From Roseiarcus sp963835955 (lineage in GTDB: Bacteria > Pseudomonadota > Alphaproteobacteria > Rhizobiales > Beijerinckiaceae), in NCBI GenBank assembly GCA_963835955.1, contig CAWIHZ010000014.1, positions 168,920 through 232,919 of the forward strand: a stretch of 64,000 nt of DNA, given 5' to 3'. Of the stretch, positions 29,181 through 37,301 are shown one piece after another. Each line of letters starts with the position of its first letter. Positions within the stretch are counted from its first letter, which is position 1. The notes under the pieces are model-generated. The model made no database searches. It was not told where the DNA came from and was given only the letters and a program-made list of their open reading frames with translations. The translations under genes and the position numbers were made by a program.

Positions 29181-30302
29181 TGTCCTGGATCAAACAGATA
29201 TGAGCCGGCTTGATTGAGGGATGGGGTTCCCTGAGGCTCGGGTTGTCGAGGCTCGAATTGCAGGAGAACCCCATGCAGGTATTTGGCCTGCCCGGCCATC
29301 TTATCCGATCCGCTCGGGCGGCGTCCCGTCTTCTCGCAGCGAAGACGCCAAATATCGAAGCGGAGAGAAGACGGGACGCGGTGGCGCGCTGGCTGGCGGC
29401 GCGGGCGGGCGGGCTGTCGAGCGAAGCGGCGGCGGCGGCAGTCGGCGTGCCGCTCTCGACGCTCAAGCGGTGGCGCAACGACCCTCAGTCCAAGAGCCGC
29501 CGACCGCTGCGCACCCGCCGGCCGACGCATCCGCCAGGCCTCGCGGCCGGCCGTCGAGCGGTTGCGCCTCGACCATCCAATGTGGGGCAAAGCCAAGCTG
29601 ACGCCGATCCTGCGCAACCAGGGCTTCGAGGTCAGCGAGGCCAGGGTCGGACGCATTCTGAGCGAGTTGATGGCGCGCGGCGTCGTGCCCCGCGTCCCCG
29701 ACCTGATCCGCAAGATCGCCGCCCGCAAAGCCCGGCGAAAGCGCCCCCACGCCGTGCCCAAGCCCGCCGGCGTGACCTTCCAGGCCCCCGGCGACGTCGT
29801 CCAGATCGACACCATGTCGGTCGCCATCGCCCCCGGCGTCGGCCTCAAACACTTCGACGCCTACCATCCTGGCGCCAAATGGACCGTCGCCAAACCCTAC
29901 CGCCAAGCCACCGCCCGCAACGCCGCCGACTTCCTCGATAAAGTGCTGGCCGAAATGCCCGAGCCCGTCAAAGCCATCCAGATCGACGGCGGCTCGGAGT
30001 TCATGGCCGAGTTCGAACAAGCCTGCGCCAAAAAGAACCTGCCGCTCTACCTCCTGCCGCCGCGATCGCCCAAACTCAATGGCGGCGTCGAACGCTGCAA
30101 CGGCGCATGGCGATACGAATTCTATGCCGGCGTCGAACTGCCACCGCGGATCGACAAAATCACCCCTTTCGTCGACGCCTTCCAACACCTCTACAACCAC
30201 CACAGACCCCACCGCGCCCTTGCCGGACTTACCCCAGCCCAGTACCTAACTTCCCGCCGAGCCAAACAAATCCCGCCGGCTCATATGTCTTGAGCCAGGA
30301 CA
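29181..30302 (+). mobile_element. IS481-like insertion sequence
   Basis: The element is bounded by imperfect inverted ends. The left end starts TGTCCTGGATCAA and continues to ATATGAGCCGGC by 29209; the right end, read inward, starts TGTCCTGGCTCAA and continues CATATGAGCCGGC. TGT...ACA ends fit the IS481/IS3 superfamily. No clear target-site duplication is visible. It lies between ridA and argD and does not interrupt either. Confidence 0.75.
29273..30293 (+). pseudogene. IS481-like transposase, frameshifted
   Basis: The N-terminal part (frame from ATG 29273) has a helix-turn-helix, AAAVGVPLSTLKRWRN. Near 29520-29560 the protein switches to the next frame and continues as AVERLRLDHPMWGKAKLTPIL, then a DDE integrase core: D of VVQIDTMS, D of IQIDGGSEF, and E of GGVERCNGAWR. 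HHRPHRALAGLTPAQYL follows. One extra base relative to an intact gene would explain this. A programmed +1 frameshift is less likely but cannot be excluded. Confidence 0.7.
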
Positions 30303-30353
30303 CGCAATTGACCGCATCCAGACCCTTCCGCTATATTTGAAGCGCATACGGCG

Positions 30354-30383
30354 GCCGCCCCACTGGGGCGGCGTTTTTGTTTT
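30354..30383 (+). terminator. Rho-independent terminator upstream of argD
   Basis: An 8-bp perfect stem, GCCGCCCC (30354-30361) and GGGGCGGC (30365-30372), has a 3-base loop and is followed by GTTTTTGTTTT. It lies 60-90 bases before the argD start, in the leader between the IS element and argD. It therefore either ends transcription coming from the IS or works as an attenuator. Confidence 0.7.
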
Positions 30384-30414
30384 ACGCGACGCGAGCCGCC
30401 CCAGTGGGGCCGGC
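30354..30414 (+). promoter_or_regulatory. Possible attenuator leader of argD
   Basis: The whole terminator hairpin sequence (30354-30372) is complementary to a second palindrome at 30395-30411 (GCCGCCCCAGTGGGGC). The RNA can therefore form either the terminator hairpin or one long stem of about 16 pairs joining both copies. The second copy ends about 16 bases before the argD Shine-Dalgarno. Confidence 0.4.
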
Positions 30415-30444
30415 ATCCAGAGTTCGCGACGAGGAGTTGGACAC

Positions 30445-31653
30445 GTGAATTCCGCTCAACCGATTTCGGCGATCGTTCCGACCTACGCGCGCGCCAATGT
30501 CGCTTTCGAACGCGGCGAAGGCTGCTGGCTGATTTCGACGTCGGGCGAGCGCTACCTCGATTTCGGCGCCGGGATCGCCGTGACTTCGGTCGGCCATGCG
30601 CATCCGCATCTTGTCGAAGCCCTGACGCGGCAGGGTTCGAAACTGTGGCACGTGTCGAACCTCTATCAGAACCCTGAGGGCGAGCGGTTCGCCCGCCGCC
30701 TCGTCGCAGCGACATTCGCCGATCTGGCTTTCTTCGCCAATTCGGGTGCCGAGGCGAACGAGGCGGCGATCAAGATGGCGCGGCGGCGGCAAGCAATCGG
30801 CGGCCATCCGGAGCGCTATCGCACCCTCACTTTCGAAGGCGCGTTCCATGGCCGGACGCTGGCGATGATCGCCGCGGGCGGCCAGGCCAAGTACCTCGAG
30901 GGCTTCGGTCCGAAGGTCGACGGCTTCGACCAGATTCCGGTGACCGACCTCGGCGCTGTCGAAGCGGCGATCAGGCCGGAGACTGGCTCGATCCTGATCG
31001 AGCCGATCCAGGGAGAAGGCGGGGTGAAGATGATTCCGCGCGCGTTCCTGCGGGGCTTGCGGGAGATCTGCGACAAGAGCGGACTCCTGCTTATCTTCGA
31101 CGAAGTGCAGACCGGGGTCGGCCGCACGGGACGACTTTTCGCATACGAGCATTGCGGGATTCACCCCGACATTCTCACCTCGGCCAAGGGAATCGGCGCC
31201 GGCTTCCCAATGTCCGCGTGTCTGGCGACGGAGGACGCGGCGCGTGGACTGACCGTCGGCGTGCACGGCACCACCTTCGGCGGCAATCCGCTGGCGATGG
31301 CGATCGGCAATGCGACACTCGACGTCATTCTCGCGCCCGGCTTCATCGAGCGTGTGGCCAGGCTTGGCCTCGACATGCGCCAGCGTCTCGCCGAACTGAA
31401 GGACCGCCGCGGCGCCGTAATCGAGGAGGTTCGCGGCGAGGGCCTAATGATCGGCCTCAAGCTTAAGGTTCCGCCGGCGAATTTCGCTGAGGCGGCGCTC
31501 GGCCAGAACCTGCTCGTCATTCCCGCTGGCGACAATGTCGTGCGGCTGTTGCCGCCTCTCGTCGTCACCGAAGAGGAACTCGCCGAGGGCGTGCGGCGCC
31601 TGGACGCCACCTGCTCGACGGTCGTTGACCGGCTCCTGGCGGCAGCCTCCTGA
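30445..31653 (+). CDS. argD: Acetylornithine aminotransferase
   Basis: A 402-residue class-III PLP aminotransferase of arginine biosynthesis (N-acetylornithine to N-acetylglutamate semialdehyde). The PLP lysine is in TSAKGIGAGFP, the Asp in IFDEVQTGVGRTG, and the GAEANEAAIKMAR and HGRTLAM regions match ArgD. GTG 30445 follows GAGGAG by eight bases; the upstream open frame covers the leader hairpins and is not protein. argF follows eight bases later, forming an argD-argF-hslO operon. Confidence 0.95.
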   Translation: MNSAQPISAIVPTYARANVAFERGEGCWLISTSGERYLDFGAGIAVTSVGHAHPHLVEALTRQGSKLWHVSNLYQNPEGERFARRLVAATFADLAFFANSGAEANEAAIKMARRRQAIGGHPERYRTLTFEGAFHGRTLAMIAAGGQAKYLEGFGPKVDGFDQIPVTDLGAVEAAIRPETGSILIEPIQGEGGVKMIPRAFLRGLREICDKSGLLLIFDEVQTGVGRTGRLFAYEHCGIHPDILTSAKGIGAGFPMSACLATEDAARGLTVGVHGTTFGGNPLAMAIGNATLDVILAPGFIERVARLGLDMRQRLAELKDRRGAVIEEVRGEGLMIGLKLKVPPANFAEAALGQNLLVIPAGDNVVRLLPPLVVTEEELAEGVRRLDATCSTVVDRLLAAAS

Positions 31654-31661
31654 TCAATCGC

Positions 31662-32603
31662 ATGCCCCCTCGGATTCAAGCCGCCCCGCGGCATTTTCTC
31701 GATCTCCTCGACCTGTCGAGCGACGAGCTTCGCCGCATTCTCGACACGGCGGCGGCGATGAAGAGGGCCCGGATCAAAGGCGTCTCGCCTCACACGCGCC
31801 CGCTCGCGGGCAAGACGCTGGCGATGATCTTCGACCGGCCTTCCACCCGGACCCGGGTATCGTTCGACGTCGGCATGCGCGAACTCGGCGGCGAGACGAT
31901 CATGCTGACCGGGGCCGAGATGCAGCTCGGCCGCGGCGAAAGCATCGCGGACACCGCCCGCGTGCTGTCGCGCTATGTGGAGGCGATCGTCATCCGCATC
32001 CTCAGCCAGGAGGATTTGCAGGAACTGGCGGCGCACGCCACCGTTCCGGTCATCAACGGCCTCACAAAGCGGTCGCATCCCTGCCAGGTGCTCGCCGACC
32101 TCCTCACCTTCGAGGAGATGAGGGGTCCGATCCAGGGCCGAAAGATCGCATGGTCTGGCGACTACAACAACGTGCTGTCGTCCTGGATCGACGCGTCAGC
32201 CCGCTTTGATTTCCGGCTCCACATCGCCTGCCCGCGCGAATTGCAGCCGCCGAAGCCCCGGCTGGACGCGGCGCGCGCTGCGGGCGCCAATATCGTCCTG
32301 GGCGAGGACCCGACGACCGCGGTCGTAGACGCCACGGCGGTCATCTCCGACTGCTGGGTGTCGATGGGGGACGAGGACGAGGGCCGACGCCACAACCTGC
32401 TCGCGCCCTACCAGGTCAACCGGGAGCTGATGCGCCATGCCGCGGCGGACGCCATTTTCATGCACTGCCTGCCCGCCCATCGCGGCGAAGAGGTGACGGA
32501 CGAGGTGATCGACGGCCCGCAATCGGTTGTGTTCGAAGAGGCGGAAAATCGTCTGCACGCGCAGAAAGGCGTGCTCGCCTGGTGCCTGGGAGTTGAATCT
32601 TGA
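31662..32603 (+). CDS. argF: Ornithine carbamoyltransferase
   Basis: A 313-residue enzyme that makes citrulline from ornithine and carbamoyl phosphate. Carbamoyl-phosphate binding is shown by STRTRVSF (about residue 57) and HPCQVLADL. The ornithine SMG loop is WVSMGDE, and the catalytic Cys lies in MHCLPAHRG. Length and motifs are those of anabolic ArgF. The stop overlaps the TTG start of hslO. Confidence 0.97.
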   Translation: MPPRIQAAPRHFLDLLDLSSDELRRILDTAAAMKRARIKGVSPHTRPLAGKTLAMIFDRPSTRTRVSFDVGMRELGGETIMLTGAEMQLGRGESIADTARVLSRYVEAIVIRILSQEDLQELAAHATVPVINGLTKRSHPCQVLADLLTFEEMRGPIQGRKIAWSGDYNNVLSSWIDASARFDFRLHIACPRELQPPKPRLDAARAAGANIVLGEDPTTAVVDATAVISDCWVSMGDEDEGRRHNLLAPYQVNRELMRHAAADAIFMHCLPAHRGEEVTDEVIDGPQSVVFEEAENRLHAQKGVLAWCLGVES

Positions 32604-33562
32604 GCATCTCCGAGCGCGTCGCTTCCGCCAAGGTCGTCGACGACATTGTCCTCCCGTTCGCGGTCGAATCCTTGAGCAGCCGCGGACGCCTGGTTCGGCT
32701 GGGTCCGGCCATTGATCAGCTCTTGAAGCGCCATGACTACCCGGAACCGATCTCGAAGCTGGTGGCCGAAGCCGTCACGCTCGCCGCGCTCCTCGGCTCC
32801 ACTTTGAAACTGGAAGGCCGTTTCCAATTGCAAACCCAGAGCGACGGCCCGATCTCCATGCTACTGGTGGATTTCGACGCGCCTTCGAACCTTCGCGCTC
32901 TGGCGCGGTTCGACAAGAAAAAGTTCGCGCGCGCGGCGGAAACGAGCCAAGATCTTATCGGAAACGGGCATATGGCGTTCACGATCGATCCGGGCGGCGA
33001 GATGACGCGCTATCAAGGCGTCATCGCGCTCGACGGCCAGGGCTTCGAAAGAGCCGCGCACCACTATTTCGAACGTTCGGAGCAGATTCCAACTCTGGTC
33101 CGCATAGCGGTCGGTGAGACGGTCACGCCGATGGGGCGGGCCTGGCGCGCCGGCGGCCTCATCGTCCAGTACCTGCCCGAAGCAGGCGCGCGCCGACGCC
33201 GGGCCGACTTCCGCCCCGGCGACGCGCCCGCGGGCGTCGAGCCCGATCGGGTCGAAGATGACGATGCCTGGACGGAAGCCCAGGCGCGCGCGGGGACGAC
33301 TGAAGCGCATGAGCTCATTGATCCAACCCTGTCTGGCGAGCGCCTATTGTATCGCCTGTTTAACGAACGTGGCGTCAGGGTCTATGAGCAGACGCCGCTA
33401 GCGGCGGTCTGTCGCTGCTCGGCCGAAGGGGTCGATGCGATGCTGCGCAGCTTCCCACCGCACGAGGTCAAAGACATGATCGGCGACGACGGCATGATCG
33501 GCGTAACCTGCGAATTCTGCTCGACCAAGCGTGTCTTTAATCCCGCCGATTACGGCGCGTGA
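32600..33562 (+). CDS. hslO: Redox-regulated chaperone Hsp33
   Basis: A 320-residue holdase activated by oxidation. The C-terminal zinc switch is present as CRC (near residue 274) and CEFC (near 307), the CxC...CxxC pattern. The N-terminal domain starts after TTG 32600, which overlaps the argF stop (TTGA). The last base pairs overlap the next start (GTGA), so translation is coupled from argF to the prenyl synthase. Confidence 0.95.
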   Translation: MSISERVASAKVVDDIVLPFAVESLSSRGRLVRLGPAIDQLLKRHDYPEPISKLVAEAVTLAALLGSTLKLEGRFQLQTQSDGPISMLLVDFDAPSNLRALARFDKKKFARAAETSQDLIGNGHMAFTIDPGGEMTRYQGVIALDGQGFERAAHHYFERSEQIPTLVRIAVGETVTPMGRAWRAGGLIVQYLPEAGARRRRADFRPGDAPAGVEPDRVEDDDAWTEAQARAGTTEAHELIDPTLSGERLLYRLFNERGVRVYEQTPLAAVCRCSAEGVDAMLRSFPPHEVKDMIGDDGMIGVTCEFCSTKRVFNPADYGA

Positions 33563-34500
33563 GTCGGGCCGCTTGCGGCGTGGACGAGAGCGAACTCGCC
33601 GCGAGGTTAGCCGAGACCGGGGCCGCGATCGAGCGCGAGCTGGATATGCTGCTGGCGATCGACCCCAGGTCGGGAGAGTCGACGCGTCCGCGACGTCTCA
33701 TAGAGGCGATGCGTTATGCGGCCCTCGGCGGCGGCAAGAGACTGAGGCCATTCCTGACCATCGAGACGGCGCGCGCGCTTGGGCGCATGGGTTTGGGGCC
33801 CCGACGCACGGGCGCGGCGGTCGAATGCGTACACGCCTACTCGCTCATCCACGACGACCTGCCGGCGATGGATGATGACGATCTCAGGCGCGGGCGTCCG
33901 ACAACTCACCGCGCCTTCGACGAGGCGACGGCGATTTTGGCTGGCGACGCCCTGCAGAGCCTCGCCTTCGAGATTCTGGCCGATCCCGGGACCGATCCGG
34001 ACGCGGAAATCCGCACAGCCCTGTGCGCGGGCCTCGCGCGCTCTGTCGGCCTTGCCGGTATGGTTGGCGGACAGATGCTCGACATCGAGGCCGAAGGCGC
34101 GACGGAGCCGTTGCCGGTCATCGAAATCGCCCGTTTGCAGACAATGAAGACCGGAGCGCTTCTGCGCTTCAGCGTCGAGGCGGGGGCGATTCTCGCCGGA
34201 GCGAGCCCGGCGGCGGGCGCCGCGCTTTCGACCTATGGCTTCGCGATCGGCGCGGCGTTCCAGATCGCCGACGACATTCTCGACGCAGAAGGCAACGAGG
34301 CAGCGCTGGGAAAGCGTGGCGGAAAGGACGCCGCGCGCAACAAGGCGACGCTCGTCCGCGCGCTCGGCGTCGTGGGCGCGCGGCGCGAGTTGGCGCGCCT
34401 GGTCGAGGAGGCGAAATCGGCGATCGAGCGGGCCGGACTCGACGACGCGGGAGACGTGTTGTGGGCGACGGCGGAATTTGTCGCGGCAAGAAAGAGCTGA
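33559..34500 (+). CDS. Polyprenyl (farnesyl/geranylgeranyl) diphosphate synthase
   Basis: A 313-residue trans-prenyltransferase. The first Asp-rich motif is DDLPAMDDDD at about residue 99, the second is DDILD near 235, and GGKRLRP binds isopentenyl diphosphate. The two-residue insertion in the first motif fits bacterial short-chain (farnesyl-type, IspA) enzymes, which feed quinone and hopanoid synthesis. The chain length is not provable here. GTG start overlapping the hslO stop. Confidence 0.92.
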   Translation: MSRAACGVDESELAARLAETGAAIERELDMLLAIDPRSGESTRPRRLIEAMRYAALGGGKRLRPFLTIETARALGRMGLGPRRTGAAVECVHAYSLIHDDLPAMDDDDLRRGRPTTHRAFDEATAILAGDALQSLAFEILADPGTDPDAEIRTALCAGLARSVGLAGMVGGQMLDIEAEGATEPLPVIEIARLQTMKTGALLRFSVEAGAILAGASPAAGAALSTYGFAIGAAFQIADDILDAEGNEAALGKRGGKDAARNKATLVRALGVVGARRELARLVEEAKSAIERAGLDDAGDVLWATAEFVAARKS

Positions 34501-34535
34501 AGGTGAGGGTTTGGGAGGACGGAAGGCAATCCGCT

Positions 34536-35216
34536 CTATCGGCCTGGGGGCGTCTCCTCATCGGCGCTCACGACATAGCCGAGGCCGCGCGCGGTTCTGA
34601 TGATGTCGACTCCAAGCTTCTTCCGCAGGCGACCGACGAAGACCTCGATCGTATTGGAGTCCCGATCGAAATCCTGCTCGTAGAGATGTTCGACAATCTC
34701 GCCGCGCGAAATGATGCGCCCGGCGTGATGCATCAGATAGGACAGGAGACGGTATTCGTGGCTGGTGAGCTTCACCGCCGAGCCGTCGACGGTGACCCGT
34801 GCGGCGCGCGCGTCGAGCCGCACCGTGCCGACAGAAAGATCGCTCGACGCGCGGCCGGCTGCGCGGCGCAACAATGCGCGCAGGCGCGCCAGCACCTCCT
34901 CCATGTGGAAGGGTTTGGCGACGTAGTCGTCGGCGCCGGCGTCGATGCCCTGAACCTTATCGCTCCAGCGGTCGCGGGCGGTCAGGATCAGGACCGGCAT
35001 GATTCGCCCGGCTTTGCGCCACGCCTCCAGAATCGAGATCCCGTCGCGCTTGGGCAGGCCGATATCGAGTACGACCGCGTCGTAGGGCTCTGTGTCGCCG
35101 CGAAACCAGCCCTCTTCGCCGTCGAAGGCGCGATCGACCGCGTATCCGGCAGCCTCAAGGGCGCTGGAAATCTGCCGGTTGAGATCGCGATCGTCTTCGA
35201 CAACCAGCAGTCGCAT
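34536..35216 (-). CDS. OmpR-family response regulator
   Basis: A 226-residue two-domain transcription factor. The receiver domain has the acidic pair VEDD, phospho-acceptor Asp51 in LDIGLPKRDG, Thr in LTARD and Lys in VAKPFHM. A winged-helix DNA-binding domain with FVGRLRKKLG and TARGLGYV follows. The close relatives are PmrA/FeuP-type regulators, which usually have a histidine kinase as the next gene. Here the next gene is the convergent prenyl synthase, so no kinase is adjacent. A PepSY protein gene lies 29 bases upstream on the same strand. Confidence 0.94.
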   Translation of the reverse strand: MRLLVVEDDRDLNRQISSALEAAGYAVDRAFDGEEGWFRGDTEPYDAVVLDIGLPKRDGISILEAWRKAGRIMPVLILTARDRWSDKVQGIDAGADDYVAKPFHMEEVLARLRALLRRAAGRASSDLSVGTVRLDARAARVTVDGSAVKLTSHEYRLLSYLMHHAGRIISRGEIVEHLYEQDFDRDSNTIEVFVGRLRKKLGVDIIRTARGLGYVVSADEETPPGR

Positions 35217-35245
35217 GTCGCGCTTGTCTCTCCCTTACGCCGCGT

Positions 35246-35614
35246 TCAGTTCTTGATCGAAGGCGCATGCGGCTCGCGCGGCGCGCGGGGGATCAGTTTC
35301 CCGGTCGCCGCCTCTATCGCGACGTGCACGAGGCGACCGTCGCGATGGAGCAGCGTGATCTCATAGATGAATTCGTCGCCGATGTGGCAGAGTTTGGCCG
35401 ACAACGCCTCGCCCTTGCGCTTTTCGGCTGCGAATTTGAGGGCCGCATAGGGCTCGATCAGCCGATGGGCCTTGACCGCTTCGCGGGTCTCGGCGGGATT
35501 GAGGCAGATGAGCCGGGACGCGGCGTGCAGCTCCGTCTCGGCGGCGCGCGCGCCGGCGCAGCCCAAGGCGAGGCCGCAGACCACGGCGCGGCAGACAATG
35601 GCGAGCGCGGCCAT
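35246..35614 (-). CDS. PepSY-domain periplasmic protein
   Basis: A 122-residue secreted protein with a signal peptide of about 24 residues (ending AGARAAE) and one PepSY-like domain: AVKAHRLIEPYAAL, then GDEFIYEITLLHRDGRLVHVAIEAATGKLI. PepSY proteins next to OmpR-type regulators are thought to modulate the sensor kinase. It is first in a two-gene unit with the response regulator. The remaining function is unknown. Confidence 0.75.
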   Translation of the reverse strand: MAALAIVCRAVVCGLALGCAGARAAETELHAASRLICLNPAETREAVKAHRLIEPYAALKFAAEKRKGEALSAKLCHIGDEFIYEITLLHRDGRLVHVAIEAATGKLIPRAPREPHAPSIKN

Positions 35615-35765
35615 GACGACAAAGCCCCTGTTCCCAAACGGCGCCCAGCATGTTCGCCCGAGCGGCTGAATGCAATGTGAATAGGCGGATGCCTTAAGGT
35701 CCGCCGGCCTTCCTCATCCTGCGCCATCGATATGGCCGCGATTGAAGCGCTGACCGTTTCAGCGC

Positions 35766-36539
35766 ATGAAGCCGGTCATGACGTCGCGCTCCGCTCGCAT
35801 CGCACGCACGATGGTGATCATAACGGCGATTGCCGCACCGCTTGATCCGGCATGCGCGCTCGTCGGGGCGACGCCCGACGGACGGTTCGCCGACCGCGTG
35901 GCGATGGTACTGACGCGCGGCGGAGACACATCAGGTTTCTGCTCTGCCCTGGTCCTGAGCCCCCGCGTGCTCCTTACCGCCGCCCATTGCCTAAGGCAGC
36001 TCAGCGACATGGCGGTCCACTACCGCAGCAGTTCGGGCGCGCCGATCATCATCCCGGTCGAGGCGGCGGTCGCCCATCCACTCTATCGACCCGACGCGAT
36101 CCGAAAGCGAATTAAGTCGATCGACCTTGCTCTGATCAAGACGGCGAGGGCGCTCGACTCGCGCTTCGTCGGCGCTGCGATCGCTTCGGGCGCGCCGCCC
36201 GCGATCGGCGACGCGGCGATCGTCACCGGATATGGCGTCGACCGTGACGGCGACTGGAAGTCCGGCGGCGAACTGCGCAGCGTGACGCTGACAGTGCGCG
36301 CGCCGGCCTCGAATATCCTGATCTGGGTTTCGGACCCGCGCGGAGGGGATGCCGGCGCCTGCAACGGCGATTCCGGCGCGCCGATATGGTCGGCGGACGG
36401 CAGGACCGCGGTCGCGATCGTCGCCTGGGCGCAGGCGCCGCATGGCCGAGGTTGCGGCGGCCTGACCCAGGGCCCGCTGCTGGCGCCGCTCAAGGGGTGG
36501 ATCGAGAAGACGAAAAGAACGCTCGAATCGAGACGATAG
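35766..36539 (+). CDS. Trypsin-like serine protease (S1 family)
   Basis: A 257-residue secreted protease, signal peptide about residues 1-31. The catalytic triad is visible: His in LLTAAHC, Asp in SIDLALIKTA and Ser in NGDSGAPIW. Paired Cys around these motifs suggest disulfides. The likely location is the periplasm or exterior. It is divergent from the PepSY gene across 151 bases. ATG 35766 is used; ATG 35778 would also keep the signal peptide. Confidence 0.88.
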   Translation: MKPVMTSRSARIARTMVIITAIAAPLDPACALVGATPDGRFADRVAMVLTRGGDTSGFCSALVLSPRVLLTAAHCLRQLSDMAVHYRSSSGAPIIIPVEAAVAHPLYRPDAIRKRIKSIDLALIKTARALDSRFVGAAIASGAPPAIGDAAIVTGYGVDRDGDWKSGGELRSVTLTVRAPASNILIWVSDPRGGDAGACNGDSGAPIWSADGRTAVAIVAWAQAPHGRGCGGLTQGPLLAPLKGWIEKTKRTLESRR

Positions 36540-36715
36540 GGCGGGCGCGGGATGACCCCGATCGACCTTCCGAAACTCGCCACGCCGCTGATATAACAAA
36601 TGGTAATTTTGGCGCCGCAATTTCGACGATAATTCTGAGATCATGGACGAGCGTCTTTTCGGCCAGTTGGCCAAGCCTTCGAATGTCCGCTATTACTGAA
36701 ATGATGGAGAAATCT

Positions 36716-37174
36716 ATGCCGCTCGGACTGAGAAGGACGTTGCCGATCTTCGCCCTAACCTTTCTGTTGTCAAGTGCGTCAGGGCACGCGGCTGGCGGGA
36801 CGCCGGCGGTCGTGCATGTCGATCTAATGGATCCGTCAAGCGGCCCCTCGGTCAAATCCATGATGATCAAAACCGACGAGAAGAGCGTCAAGGCCGGGCC
36901 GGTCGAATTCAAGGTATCGAACGATTCGAAAACCTTGGTTCACGAGATGATTGTGGTGTCGGTCGCCAACCCTAACGCGCGGTTGCCGTATGACCGTAAG
37001 CATAACCGGGTGTTGGAATCCAAGATCAAGGATCTCGGCGAGGCGTCCGATCTCAACCCCGGCGAGAAGAAAACTCTGAGCCTAACGTTGAAGCCCGGAA
37101 ACTATCTCTTGATCTGCAATCAGCCGACTCACTACAAGTCTGGAATGAGAACGAATCTTCTGGTCACTCCTTAG
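36716..37174 (+). CDS. Cupredoxin-like periplasmic copper protein
   Basis: A 152-residue protein with a signal peptide of about 26 residues (ending SGHAAG) and a plastocyanin-like fold. A type-1 copper site can be assigned: His in LVHEM, then Cys, His and Met in LLICNQPTHYKSGM. Such proteins carry electrons or deliver copper. The ATG is chosen by a GGAG six bases upstream; the long upstream frame is not plausible protein. It has its own unit. Confidence 0.83.
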   Translation: MPLGLRRTLPIFALTFLLSSASGHAAGGTPAVVHVDLMDPSSGPSVKSMMIKTDEKSVKAGPVEFKVSNDSKTLVHEMIVVSVANPNARLPYDRKHNRVLESKIKDLGEASDLNPGEKKTLSLTLKPGNYLLICNQPTHYKSGMRTNLLVTP

Positions 37175-37301
37175 GCCACGTCGAGGCGAGGGAGGGCGAG
37201 CCTCGCCATCCGGCTGGGAAACTGAATTACGCGACAACGGCCCTGCGCCAGTTGCGGCGACGATTGGCGACCGCGCCTTTTTTTGGGGGTGCAGATTCGG
37301 C

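Noticed and set aside
37265..37290. A T-run after a GC-rich stretch as terminator of the cupredoxin gene
   Set aside because: Only a weak four-pair stem can be made before it.
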